Shown piece after piece: positions 38,842-48,008 of a stretch of DNA of 64,000 nucleotides. Source of the stretch: Amphritea atlantica (GTDB lineage Bacteria; Pseudomonadota; Gammaproteobacteria; Pseudomonadales; Balneatricaceae). The notes beneath the pieces were generated by a model. The model saw only the letters and a program-made list of their open reading frames with translations. It did not search any database and was not told the DNA's origin. Location of the stretch: positions 167,677 through 231,676 of the forward strand of contig NZ_JAHKQE010000019.1 in assembly GCF_018860855.1 (NCBI RefSeq), in the 5' to 3' direction. The translations under genes and the position numbers were made by a program. How positions within the stretch are numbered: the first letter of the stretch is position 1; each line of letters opens with the position of its first letter.

Positions 38842-39171
38842 ATGTCATCGATTATCCCGTCCTGTATTGTGCTCGGCTCACTGCTCATAACACTGTTTAT
38901 CATGCTAAAACGCGCGCCGAATTATCAGCCGGGCACCATTGTCAATAATATTATTATGACGGCACTATGCTTTGTTGGCGGCATGTTAGTGTCTGCGATG
39001 TATACCCGCGCCGTTGGTAATGAAAATTCAAACCCGTATCTCATTGCGATGCTCGTGGCGATTGGCACCTTTGGCTCATTAGCTATCTATATCAAGCTAG
39101 ATAACAAACAAAAGCATGACCAACACCAAACAATATCGAGTAAACCTGAAGACCGCAGCAAACCCAATTAA
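38842..39171 (+). CDS. Small membrane protein, unknown (109 aa)
   Basis: Three hydrophobic helices (about residues 5-22, 35-56, 67-87) and a charged C-terminal tail (KQKHDQHQTISSKPEDRSKP). A TAAGGA ribosome site lies before the ATG. No family is recognised. It is divergent from trpS. Confidence 0.6.
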   Translation: MSSIIPSCIVLGSLLITLFIMLKRAPNYQPGTIVNNIIMTALCFVGGMLVSAMYTRAVGNENSNPYLIAMLVAIGTFGSLAIYIKLDNKQKHDQHQTISSKPEDRSKPN

Positions 39172-39255
39172 GTCGAGGCCAACGACACATTGACAAAACA
39201 GTTGTCCTAGCCAAAACTAAGGATGCTGCAATTAACTATATTACTAGAGGTTGAG

Positions 39256-39489
39256 ATGGACAGATCAACACATACAATTAACGCACTCTTTGCACAACTG
39301 GGCATGCCTAATGATGATGCCTATATCGATCAGTTTATCCGTACGCATACGCTCTCCAATCAAGACATTAAACTAAGTGAAGCCTCTTTCTGGAACGATA
39401 GTCAGGCTAACTTTATCAAAGAGTGCTTGGATTGCGACTCAGACTGGAGCGAAGTAGTGGATGACCTGAATACTAGGCTTCATTCCTAA
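39256..39489 (+). CDS. DUF2789 family protein
   Basis: A 77-residue protein of the DUF2789 family: MDRSTHTINALFAQLGMPND, ASFWNDSQANFIKE and DSDWSEVVDDLNTRL. The function is unknown; the family is common in gamma- and betaproteobacteria. The start at 39256 is preferred over 39223, because an AGAGG ribosome site lies just upstream and the family starts at MD. Confidence 0.8.
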   Translation: MDRSTHTINALFAQLGMPNDDAYIDQFIRTHTLSNQDIKLSEASFWNDSQANFIKECLDCDSDWSEVVDDLNTRLHS

Positions 39490-39541
39490 GCATCAGCCTT
39501 ATAGCGAGATACCACTATCACGCTAATAAACAGAACTAATC

Positions 39542-39573
39542 GGGCCAGCTCTTTCCAGAGCCGGCCCTTTTAG
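39542..39573 (+). terminator. Terminator after DUF2789
   Basis: GGGCCAGCTC pairs with GAGCCGGCCC (one mismatch) around a short loop, followed by TTTTAG. It separates the DUF2789 and yaaA genes. Confidence 0.65.
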
Positions 39574-39614
39574 TTTAGGATCAAAGCATTATCAGCCAAT
39601 GACACTCGAATACT

Positions 39615-40388
39615 ATGCTACTGGTTATCTCCCCCGCAAAAAATCTCGATTACGAGACGCCGGCCACCACCGAGCGTTATACACAGCCGCAGCACTTGGA
39701 TCAGTCCGAACAACTCATTGAGCAGTTGCGCCAATACTCGGTCCAAGATATTGCTGAACTAATGAAACTCAGTGATAAGTTATCGGCACTCAATGTCGCC
39801 CGCTACGAAAGTTGGTCTGAACCATTTACGCCTGATAATGCAAAGCAGGCAGTGCTGGCCTTTAATGGTGATGTCTACAGCGGCTTAAATGCGGTAGACT
39901 TCAACGACGAAGATCTAACCTTCACTCAGCAGCATCTACGTATTCTCTCTGGGCTTTATGGCGTACTTAAGCCACTGGATCTGATGCAACCTTACCGCCT
40001 AGAGATGGGCACTAAGCTTACTAATCCTCGAGGTAAAGATCTCTACGCCTTCTGGGGAAACATCGTCACCGATGACCTCAACCAAGTATTAGCTGAGGGT
40101 GATGAACCGGTGCTGGTCAACCTAGCCTCCACCGAGTACTTCAAATCGGTTAAACCTAAAGCACTGAATGGCCGCATCATTACCCCAGTATTCAAAGACT
40201 GGAAGAATGGTCAGTATAAAATCATCAGTTTCTACGCCAAAAAAGCCCGAGGACTCATGTGTCGCTACGCGATCAAAAATAGAGTGAGTGATGCAGAGCA
40301 GCTAAAGCAGTTTGACCTAGCCGGTTATCAATATGATGAAGAGCAGTCCAAAGCAGATACTTGGGTATTTACCCGTAAAGAGATGTAA
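39615..40388 (+). CDS. yaaA: Peroxide stress protein YaaA
   Basis: The 257-residue protein belongs to the YaaA/DUF328 family, whose E. coli member lowers free iron under hydrogen peroxide stress and binds DNA. Conserved stretches are [67 protein letters not shown] and [14 protein letters not shown] bidirectional terminator at 40414-40451 follows. Its OxyR control in E. coli cannot be judged here. Confidence 0.94.
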   Translation: MLLVISPAKNLDYETPATTERYTQPQHLDQSEQLIEQLRQYSVQDIAELMKLSDKLSALNVARYESWSEPFTPDNAKQAVLAFNGDVYSGLNAVDFNDEDLTFTQQHLRILSGLYGVLKPLDLMQPYRLEMGTKLTNPRGKDLYAFWGNIVTDDLNQVLAEGDEPVLVNLASTEYFKSVKPKALNGRIITPVFKDWKNGQYKIISFYAKKARGLMCRYAIKNRVSDAEQLKQFDLAGYQYDEEQSKADTWVFTRKEM

Positions 40389-40413
40389 GTTTTCTGCCTT
40401 TGCTCTTTCGATA

Positions 40414-40451
40414 GCACAAAAAAACGCAGCTCATGGCTGCGTTTTTTGTGC
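40414..40451. terminator. Bidirectional terminator between yaaA and the Tim44-like gene
   Basis: Long A/T-flanked stem: GCACAAAAAAACGCAGC (40414-40430) against GCTGCGTTTTTTGTGC (40436-40451) with a 5-base loop. Confidence 0.9.
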
Positions 40452-40464
40452 AAAAGCTAATCGA

Positions 40465-41331
40465 TCAAGGCTGTTGAATACCCACGATCACCCAATTAGT
40501 GTCCGCGCCATCCATATCTCGACGCAAGTGCCAGATCTCACTAAATTCGGTTGTTTCATCGCTATCCTCTTTCAACCAACCATAGAAGTTGATTGAGGCA
40601 ATAACATGATCCCCATTGTCGATAAAGTTTGCCAACTCGGCCATTACAGAAACAACTTCAGTCTTCTGACCATCCGCTTGTTGCGCGCGTTCCTGTTGTA
40701 ATGTCGCCAGTAGTTCTGGTGTCGTGTAGGTTTTAATATCATCCCAGTCACTGTTATCCCAAGCCTTCTGCAGATGACTGAAATGGCCCTTCGCACCTTC
40801 GATAAATGCTTGTTCATTAAACCATTCAGGCAATTGCAGCTCGCCAGCGGCAAACTCAAATCCACCAGCGCTCGGGGCGGCAGCATCATTCGGATAGACG
40901 GGAGTCTCTGGCGTTTCCGATACGTCAGATGCTTGACGGTGTTGCGCGCCGGCATACTGTGGCTGAGAAGGCTTTTTCATCGCGGAGAAGATTTTCACTG
41001 CGGCAAAGATCAACAACCCAATCAATAAAATATCCATAAATTGAATGCCATCAAAGCCGCCGCCCATAAACAGCGCTGCGAGTAATCCGCCTGCTAACAA
41101 ACCACCCATCAAACCACCAAAGCCACTACGACGAGGCTGACCCGCAGCCTTAGCGCTACTTCCTGTTGGTGCGGCTTTTTGCTGCGTTGGTGCTGCAGGT
41201 TGAACTCGTTTAGGGGTTGAATAGGATTTGCCAAAGCTAAAGCCTCCCCCAAACCGTTTCGCTTCAGCATCAGGGACTATCAGACCAAAACTGATAATCA
41301 GTGCAAAAAATGAAACCAACAGTGTACGCAT
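40465..41331 (-). CDS. Tim44-like domain membrane protein
   Basis: A 288-residue protein with a signal-like N-terminus (residues 5-24), a Gly-rich linker (GFGGLMGGLLAGGLLAALFMGGG), a hydrophobic helix (LLIGLLIFAAVKIF) and a C-terminal Tim44 domain (AFIEGAKGHFSHLQKAWDNSD, DDIKTYTTPELLATLQQER, FYGWLKED, EIWHLRRD). Such bacterial Tim44-like proteins are membrane-associated with unclear function. It forms a single-gene unit convergent with yaaA. Confidence 0.88.
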   Translation of the reverse strand: MRTLLVSFFALIISFGLIVPDAEAKRFGGGFSFGKSYSTPKRVQPAAPTQQKAAPTGSSAKAAGQPRRSGFGGLMGGLLAGGLLAALFMGGGFDGIQFMDILLIGLLIFAAVKIFSAMKKPSQPQYAGAQHRQASDVSETPETPVYPNDAAAPSAGGFEFAAGELQLPEWFNEQAFIEGAKGHFSHLQKAWDNSDWDDIKTYTTPELLATLQQERAQQADGQKTEVVSVMAELANFIDNGDHVIASINFYGWLKEDSDETTEFSEIWHLRRDMDGADTNWVIVGIQQP

Positions 41332-41373
41332 AGAAACTCCTTCGTTTTAGTGAATCACTTAGCCATGTTTAAC

Positions 41374-42273
41374 TTAGGCGGGTGACTTTTTCTCGTTATG
41401 TCTACGACCGGTAATGATCGCTAAATAGATGCCGCTGAATATTAGCCCGATACCTATAAAATGGAAAGGTTCGACCGCTTCATTCAGAAAGATAACTGAC
41501 AGAATCAAGCCGAATGGCGGCATCAGGTGGATAAACAGTCCCGCTTTCGCAGGCCCCAGCTCAGCGACTCCACGATTCCAGAAGATATAGGCCAGTATCG
41601 ATGGACAGATCGCCATATAAACGATCGTCGACAAGGTCTGAGGGTTCCACACTGGCCGCGCACCAGACAGAAACTCCCATAGCATAAAGGGAAATAACAC
41701 GATAACACCGATCACAACGGTAAAACCAAAAAACGTAAAACCATCCAGATCCATCGGTTTCAAGCGCAACATCACCGAATATATCGACCAACAAAGCACA
41801 CCGGCCAAAATCCATAGATCACCCGTATTAAACGAGAAAGTGAGCAAGATATCAGGATCGCCTTTGGATACTAGGACGATAATCCCCAGTAATGAGATAC
41901 AAACCCCCAACCATTGCCTGCGAACCACCGTCTCACCCAAAAACAGTGAGGTGAATATCAGAATAATAATGGGGATAGCCGATTGCATCAGTGTGGCATT
42001 GGTCGCTTGGGTCGTTTGTACGCCCAGATAGATAAAAGAATTAAAACAGACCACACTTAAGACCGATAACACGATTAAAATCGGCAGATTAGCACTGATG
42101 ATCGGCCATTTACGTCGTAAACGTGGCAATAGAAAGGGAAGAATAATTAGCAGTGCCAAGCCCCAACGCATAAAGGACATGGTCAATGGTGGAAAGTCAC
42201 CATGAACCCCCCTAGCCGTTACAAAATTACCGGCCCAAAAAAGCACCGTCATGGACAACAAGAAATAAGGCAT
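41374..42273 (-). CDS. EamA/DMT family transporter
   Basis: A 299-residue protein with ten membrane helices in two EamA halves (YFLLSMTVLFWAGNFVTARG; LGLWILAGVLCWSIYSVMLR-type in the second half; WNRGVAELGPAKAGLFIHLMPPFG at the third quarter). The family exports amino acids, nucleotides or other metabolites; the substrate cannot be told. It ends 42 bases before the Tim44-like start and begins 4 bases after the end of the potassium channel gene, so it may be co-transcribed with that gene. Confidence 0.88.
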   Translation of the reverse strand: MPYFLLSMTVLFWAGNFVTARGVHGDFPPLTMSFMRWGLALLIILPFLLPRLRRKWPIISANLPILIVLSVLSVVCFNSFIYLGVQTTQATNATLMQSAIPIIILIFTSLFLGETVVRRQWLGVCISLLGIIVLVSKGDPDILLTFSFNTGDLWILAGVLCWSIYSVMLRLKPMDLDGFTFFGFTVVIGVIVLFPFMLWEFLSGARPVWNPQTLSTIVYMAICPSILAYIFWNRGVAELGPAKAGLFIHLMPPFGLILSVIFLNEAVEPFHFIGIGLIFSGIYLAIITGRRHNEKKSPA

Positions 42274-42277
42274 TAGA

Positions 42278-43966
42278 TTAGATTCGCTTCAACAGTTTGG
42301 CCAACAGATTATGACTCGGCTCTTCACCGGTCTGTAGATAAAACAATATATTGTAATTATTGATACTCCAGCTCATCTGATTACTCGCATCCGCCAGTCC
42401 ACAGAAAAGTATCTCGTCACCTTCCTGAAGCACCATCAATTCACCCGGCAGCAGTTTGCTTTTACCATCACGCCTAAACATCAATGGAAAACAGGGCAGC
42501 TGATCCTTGCGATGACGAGGGTCTTTCATCAGATTACTCAGTTTCACTTCGAGCCCTTCTGCGGTAATTGCACAGATCGCGGGGGTCATCGTCGGGCTCA
42601 CGGTGATCGACCAGCTGTCCAGCTCTTCATCGCCCGCAACACTGCTCATCCGATTTAACAAAGTATGTGCCCAAACATCATCCTGTAACTTCATCTGCTC
42701 AATAAAGGCGGGCAACAGAGGGGTCTTCAGCTTCGCCAGAATCCGGTTAGCAATAATTTTACCCGGTTCCATAATAAAATCGGCTTTAGAGTTCTGATAG
42801 ATCAAGGTATTACTATTCAGATTTTGACGCACCACGGTAATCAATTTCGGATTTAACTCGCGCGCGGTCATGATAATCGACAGGTTATCGGCATCGTTAT
42901 GGGTTCCCGCGATGATGCCGACCGCCTCATTGATACCGGCGGCCTGTAGAGTTGCCGCTTCAGTGCCTAACCCCGTCACTGTATTCCGATAGCCTCTCAG
43001 TTGCGCCGCATTATCATCCAGCAGTATCAGCTCAACATCCTGTTTAGCGAATTCCTTATACAACGCTTTACCAAAGCGCCCCAAACCACAAATGATCCAC
43101 AGTCCACTGGCTTGTTTATAAGCACTGGAGAGCGGACGATGAAAAGGATTCACCAGCCAGTCATAAACCAGATGGGTATAAGGCGCATGTGCCGCTAGTG
43201 ATAAATATTCTGCATAATCTTTAAAAGGATCGATTATATGATCGGTGCCAAAAGAGGCTAAGTTACGAGCATTCACGTCAGACTCTGTTCGGCTCACAAC
43301 AATCCGTTGAGGTACCAATAATTTACTGGCAATCGAGATAGACAGGTTAACATTGTCATCATTGGTCAGCGCCAACACACCAATACAGTCGGGATGTTGT
43401 AACCCCGCATCGTCAAGCGTTTCAGGCAAGGACGCATCGGCACACAGCCCCGGCACCCGTAGCACCAAACCGTCAATTTCTAGTTCATCGATACGTTCCT
43501 GTTCGATATCGATGACGACCGAACGAATACCTCGTTCACAAAGCTTTTCAACAATGGCACTACCGGTAATGCCGTAACCACAGACGAGGTAAAACGGCTC
43601 ATTGAAGTTTTTTACTTCATTAGCGAAAGAACGTCGGCGAAGCATTCGGCGAAAAACGGGCTCCTGAAACAAAGCTAACAAGGAACCTATACAGTACAAC
43701 CACGCAATGACTGTGCCGTAGATGGTAACCAGGGTCCAAGCTCGCTGGCCTGAGGTAAAGGCATAGGGGATCTCACCAAAACCGATGGTTGACCCCATAA
43801 AGCTGACAAAGTAGATCGCATGGAAAAAATCCATCGGCCAGACATTACCCTGATCATCCTGACCTGGGATCATAACAAAGCCCAAGATCGACACCGAATA
43901 GACAACAATCAGTGTTATCAGAGGGTGCCGCAGACGGCGGAGCATCAAATAGAAGATATCATTCAT
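42278..43966 (-). CDS. Two-RCK potassium channel (TrkA-N domains)
   Basis: A 562-residue protein. Two membrane helices surround a pore loop with filter-like STIGFGE (potassium channels usually have T[VI]G[YF]GD). Two Rossmann RCK domains follow: YLVCGYGITGSAIVEKL (about 127-143) and WIICGLGRFGKALYKEF (about 285-301), each with the GxGxxG nucleotide motif. A C-terminal part ends near TGEEPSHNLLAKLLKRI. Closest in architecture to Kch/YugO-type channels, but with two RCK units. Transported ion and regulator (NAD(H), calcium or other) are unknown. The DUF6394 gene lies just upstream. Confidence 0.88.
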   Translation of the reverse strand: MNDIFYLMLRRLRHPLITLIVVYSVSILGFVMIPGQDDQGNVWPMDFFHAIYFVSFMGSTIGFGEIPYAFTSGQRAWTLVTIYGTVIAWLYCIGSLLALFQEPVFRRMLRRRSFANEVKNFNEPFYLVCGYGITGSAIVEKLCERGIRSVVIDIEQERIDELEIDGLVLRVPGLCADASLPETLDDAGLQHPDCIGVLALTNDDNVNLSISIASKLLVPQRIVVSRTESDVNARNLASFGTDHIIDPFKDYAEYLSLAAHAPYTHLVYDWLVNPFHRPLSSAYKQASGLWIICGLGRFGKALYKEFAKQDVELILLDDNAAQLRGYRNTVTGLGTEAATLQAAGINEAVGIIAGTHNDADNLSIIMTARELNPKLITVVRQNLNSNTLIYQNSKADFIMEPGKIIANRILAKLKTPLLPAFIEQMKLQDDVWAHTLLNRMSSVAGDEELDSWSITVSPTMTPAICAITAEGLEVKLSNLMKDPRHRKDQLPCFPLMFRRDGKSKLLPGELMVLQEGDEILFCGLADASNQMSWSINNYNILFYLQTGEEPSHNLLAKLLKRI

Positions 43967-43978
43967 AACGCAGGCCGC

Positions 43979-44362
43979 TTAACGGCGCACGACGACGGTC
44001 TCAACCATAAGCAAGATAACCGACACAATGTTCGCTAAGAGCGCGCCACCCGACATCGAGATCACGCTGCTGAACATTTCGGTGGTCACCCCACTAGTCG
44101 ACAACTGAGTCCCATAGCCCCAAATCAATGCAGCAACCACCAGCTGTAGATCAGCGACTAGACTCGTTGCCAGCATCAAGGCACCGAGATGTGTCCGGTC
44201 ACCAAACTTGAGCACGGTACAGATAATGCTCACCACAATAGCGGCAAAAAACTCATAGACATTATGATGTGCAGGATCATCCATATCGCCAATGAAAAAA
44301 CCAAAGTTCATGGTTAAGGCAAGCATAATAAAGAAAGCGTAAATCACCTTTTCGCGATTCAT
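43979..44362 (-). CDS. DUF6394 family membrane protein
   Basis: A 127-residue protein with four hydrophobic helices, recognised as DUF6394 from MNREKVIYAFFIMLALTMNF, HHNVYEFFAAIVVSIICTVL, KFGDRTHLGALMLATSLVAD. Its function is unknown. It lies 12 bases before the potassium channel on the same strand and is probably co-transcribed, hinting at a shared role in ion homeostasis (inferred). ATG 44371 is an alternative start. Confidence 0.78.
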   Translation of the reverse strand: MNREKVIYAFFIMLALTMNFGFFIGDMDDPAHHNVYEFFAAIVVSIICTVLKFGDRTHLGALMLATSLVADLQLVVAALIWGYGTQLSTSGVTTEMFSSVISMSGGALLANIVSVILLMVETVVVRR

Positions 44363-44694
44363 AGAATCCATCCACGTATGAGAAATAGTTATAACAACAA
44401 AAACTTACAGTGGGATTGTAAAACATCCCGAGGTAATAGAGAAACTATCGAACTGACACCGAAAATCTCTGTCCAACTTCCTGATTGGTTATCGCTGGCT
44501 ATATATAAGCAGATAGCAATGAGATATAACAGGAACCCCTGAACAAAAAACAACAGGGTTTTTGATCAAGAACCTTGATCGGTAATACAGCGACCCATAA
44601 CGGCCAGCTGAAGATTGAAAGTTGATAGCACCCTTTCAATCAATGTAGTCAATATTTTGAATATAATCGCGATAACATCCAGAGGCTCGAGTTT
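44363..44694. promoter_or_regulatory. Divergent region DUF6394 / M16 protease
   Basis: A 330-base gap with no gene. Features are a perfect 7-bp inverted repeat GATCAAG-aac-CTTGATC (44564-44580) and a -10 TATAAT (44662-44667) for the protease gene, with no good -35. A CCCTG/CAGGG hairpin lies near 44537-44558. Confidence 0.45.
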
Positions 44695-47538
44695 ATGCGT
44701 GACACAGGACACAACAAAAACATAATCTACACCCTTGTATTACTGTTATTTTTTACAACCAACGTTGCCTATGCCGCCATCCAAAAAAGCCCCACCGATC
44801 AGCGAGACTATCTGGCGTTCACCCTACCTAACGAAATGAAAGTGCTGGTCATCTCCGACCCAAGCACCGATAAAGCAGCCGCCTCAGTGAATATTGGTGT
44901 CGGCTCGAATGCTAATCCAGACAACCGCCTAGGGCTGGCCCACTTTCTCGAACACATGCTCTTTCTTGGCACCGAAAAATACCCTGAAGCAGGAAGTTAT
45001 CAAGAGTACATCAGTAATCATGGCGGTACTCACAACGCCTTTACCGCCTTTGAAAACACCAATTATTTCTTCGATATTAAAGCCGATGAATTGGAACCCG
45101 CTCTCGACCGTTTTTCACACTTCTTTATCGATCCACTGTTTGCCGAAAAATATGTCGATCGTGAACGCCATGCGGTCAACTCCGAATACCAATCAAAACT
45201 GCGGGACGATGGTCGCCGAGGATACTCTGCGGGCAAACATCTGATTAACCCTCAGCACAGCATGAGTCGATTTGCCGTCGGTAGTTTGAAAACCCTATCC
45301 AATGACCACGGCAAACTGCGAGAGGATCTGATCGATTTCTATCATCGTTACTACTCTACCAACCTGATGTCACTGGTGGTATTGGGTAAAGCCCCTGTTG
45401 CCGAACTAAAAAAACTGGTTGAAGCAAAGTTCTCCCCCGTAGAAAATCGTCATGCCACGCCATTTATAACCGCTGTGCCGCTCTATCTGCACCTGCCGCA
45501 ACAACAAAACATTAAAACGTTGAAAGACCTACAACAATTAACGCTGACCTTCCCCATTCAGGCCACCCGCGAATACTATCGTGAAAAACCCGCTCACTAT
45601 ATCGCATCAATGCTCGGTTATGAGGGTAAAGGCAGCTTATTCTCAGCACTTAAATCAAAAGGCTGGGTCAACAGCCTAAGCGCTTATCGGGGCACCGATC
45701 TACCCGACCAATCATCGATTGAGCTGTCCATATCGCTGACCGATGAGGGGCTTAAAAACTACAATGAGGTTATTGAAACGACTTTTGCCGCCATTCAGTT
45801 ATTGAAACAGCAAGGGGTTTCCGCCGAACTTTATCAAGAAGAGCAGCAACTAAGCGAGATCAGCTTTCGCTTCAAAGAGCAGTCTGAACCGATCCATGAA
45901 GTCACTCGGCTATCGCACAACTTGCAACTCTACCCAGCTGATGCCGTTATCAGTGCTGACTATTTAATGGAAAAGTTTGACCCTGCATTAATCGAAAATA
46001 TTCTGCAGCAGATGACGCCGGATAATCTATTGATCACCTTGCAGGCAAAAAGCGTCCAAACGGATCAACAAGACCCTTGGTTCAAGGCCGAGTACAGTGT
46101 TAACCCTATCGATACCGATCGACTAAAAAAATGGCGCCAGCCAGAGGCCGTTGCCGCCTTACAGATTCGTCAACTAAACCCCTATATTGCCGATAACTTT
46201 GCGCTTAAACCGATTGAGCATGAGCAGCAACACCCAGAAAAAATTCTCCAAGAGGGTGGATTCTCCCTTTGGCATAAACAGGACAATATTTTCAAACTGC
46301 CAAAAGCCGACTTCTTTTTCTCTATTATCTCACCACAGGCCAATCAAACGGCTGAAAACGCGGTGATGACGTCCCTCTATACCAAGTTGATCAACGACCA
46401 GCTCAACGAAACACTCTACGATGCCTCTTTGGCAGGACTAAACACCCGTATTTATCCCCATATGCGCGGTCTGAGTGTGCGTATCTCTGGTTATAATGAT
46501 AAACAGCAGAAACTGCTAAAGCAGGTCATAACCAGCCTACAGCACGCTCAGTTCAACGAATCTAATTTCGCGCGGATTAAAGAAAAATACACACAGGAAT
46601 TGGAAAACAGCCGTAAAGATAAGCCCTTCAACCAAGCTATCGGTGAAGTGTATAACCTACTACTGCAAAGCTGGAGCACTGACAAAAAGCTAGCCGCTCT
46701 AGATTCCCTTACCCTAGAAAAACTACACACCTTTGTACCTCAACTCCTCAGTCAGGTCGAAGTGCGAATGCTGGCCCACGGAAACCTAACGCCAGCGGAA
46801 GCATTACAGATGGCTCAAACGGTTGAAGCGGGCTTACCTTCTGAAAAAACGTTGCATAACAGCAATGCATTACCCGTTATTCTGTTGCAAGAAAATACTG
46901 AACTCACTCAGACGCTCCCCTTGGATCATAACGATTCCGCCATTAGTGTCTATTTTCAAGGCGAGAGTAGTAACACCCAAACCCGCGCTGAATATGCGTT
47001 GCTTGGGGAGATGTTATCGGCACCGTTTTACAGCAGCCTGAGAACAGAGCAACAGCTAGGTTATGTTGTTTTCGAAACCGCCCTACCCATGCGCAAAGCG
47101 CCGGGACTCGCCTTTGTGGTTCAATCCCCAAATACTAACCCTCTGGGACTAGAGCAGCAGATCAATAAATTCATCGATTCGATGGAAACAACCTTAACCG
47201 CCATGGATGAACAGCAGCTCAATGCCTTTAAGCAAAGCCTGATCTCCCGTATCAACCGCAAAGAAAATCGTATGGGCGAACTTAGCGAGCGATATTGGCA
47301 GGAGATTGATCGAGGGGATCTCAACTTTGATAGCCGCGAACAGCTCACCCATGCTATTGAAGCATTAACCCTAGAGGACCTTCACAAATGCTATGCCCAG
47401 CTACCGCTTCGCCGACTAACCGTTCGTTCGTTTGGTGAACAACACAGACAGGGAGTAGAGAAGCAGGATTTGCAGAAAATATGTGATAGTGAGATAGCCA
47501 AACTTAAACAGGCCGATCAGTTTGTCCCAGACGCCTGA
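44695..47538 (+). CDS. ptrA: M16 family zinc protease (pitrilysin/insulysin-like)
   Basis: A 947-residue periplasmic protease that degrades peptides. A signal peptide (residues about 9-28, ending AYA-A) precedes four M16 domains. The zinc motif is HFLEH (His83, Glu86, His87) with the third ligand Glu164, 81 residues after His83, as in pitrilysin. YHRYYSTNLMSLVVLGKAP and the EQQLGYVVF motif in the last domain are typical. It overlaps the converging hypothetical gene by 22 bases. The symbol is by family resemblance. Confidence 0.93.
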   Translation: MRDTGHNKNIIYTLVLLLFFTTNVAYAAIQKSPTDQRDYLAFTLPNEMKVLVISDPSTDKAAASVNIGVGSNANPDNRLGLAHFLEHMLFLGTEKYPEAGSYQEYISNHGGTHNAFTAFENTNYFFDIKADELEPALDRFSHFFIDPLFAEKYVDRERHAVNSEYQSKLRDDGRRGYSAGKHLINPQHSMSRFAVGSLKTLSNDHGKLREDLIDFYHRYYSTNLMSLVVLGKAPVAELKKLVEAKFSPVENRHATPFITAVPLYLHLPQQQNIKTLKDLQQLTLTFPIQATREYYREKPAHYIASMLGYEGKGSLFSALKSKGWVNSLSAYRGTDLPDQSSIELSISLTDEGLKNYNEVIETTFAAIQLLKQQGVSAELYQEEQQLSEISFRFKEQSEPIHEVTRLSHNLQLYPADAVISADYLMEKFDPALIENILQQMTPDNLLITLQAKSVQTDQQDPWFKAEYSVNPIDTDRLKKWRQPEAVAALQIRQLNPYIADNFALKPIEHEQQHPEKILQEGGFSLWHKQDNIFKLPKADFFFSIISPQANQTAENAVMTSLYTKLINDQLNETLYDASLAGLNTRIYPHMRGLSVRISGYNDKQQKLLKQVITSLQHAQFNESNFARIKEKYTQELENSRKDKPFNQAIGEVYNLLLQSWSTDKKLAALDSLTLEKLHTFVPQLLSQVEVRMLAHGNLTPAEALQMAQTVEAGLPSEKTLHNSNALPVILLQENTELTQTLPLDHNDSAISVYFQGESSNTQTRAEYALLGEMLSAPFYSSLRTEQQLGYVVFETALPMRKAPGLAFVVQSPNTNPLGLEQQINKFIDSMETTLTAMDEQQLNAFKQSLISRINRKENRMGELSERYWQEIDRGDLNFDSREQLTHAIEALTLEDLHKCYAQLPLRRLTVRSFGEQHRQGVEKQDLQKICDSEIAKLKQADQFVPDA

Positions 47539-48008
47539 ATTTGACGCTCGATAACCCTGCGCGAGCGGGGTTTCGTTTCTTTGGGCTGAACAATTTCAAT
47601 CCCTTCACACTGGTCAAGGGTGTCATCCAGTGCACATTGAATTTCCAATTGATCCCGCGCAATCTGCGCAAAGACCTTATCCTCACCGGTCAGTGGCGGC
47701 GCTTTCTTTTTCACACTGACAACCCGCTCAACCGGTTCGGGTTCGCTGTAAGGCACCACCGTGGGTGGCGGCAACTGCCGTTCGGGCAGCACATAAGGCT
47801 TAACCTCGATCATCGGCTCGCTATCCACAAAACCACGCCGCTTATATTCATACACGGTTTTCGGATCAACGGGCAGATCCCCCCCGACAGGCTGAATCAC
47901 CTCATAGCGAATAGGATTAACAAGATCCTCTTTTCTGTCAGCCATAACATTCGCGCTGACAGCCAAGGTCAGCAAAGCAAATGTCATTGTGCTAACAGAA
48001 CAGTTCAT
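47517..48008 (-). CDS. Hypothetical secreted protein (163 aa)
   Basis: It has a signal peptide (MTFALLTLAVSANVMADRK), a proline-rich middle (PERQLPPPTVVPYSEPEPVE) and one cysteine pair (IQCALDDTLDQCEG) that could form a disulfide in the periplasm. No family is recognised. Its ATG overlaps the sbcB stop by one base (TGATG), so translation is probably coupled. Its 3' end runs 22 bases into the opposite protease gene. Confidence 0.65.
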   Translation of the reverse strand: MNCSVSTMTFALLTLAVSANVMADRKEDLVNPIRYEVIQPVGGDLPVDPKTVYEYKRRGFVDSEPMIEVKPYVLPERQLPPPTVVPYSEPEPVERVVSVKKKAPPLTGEDKVFAQIARDQLEIQCALDDTLDQCEGIEIVQPKETKPRSRRVIERQIQASGTN

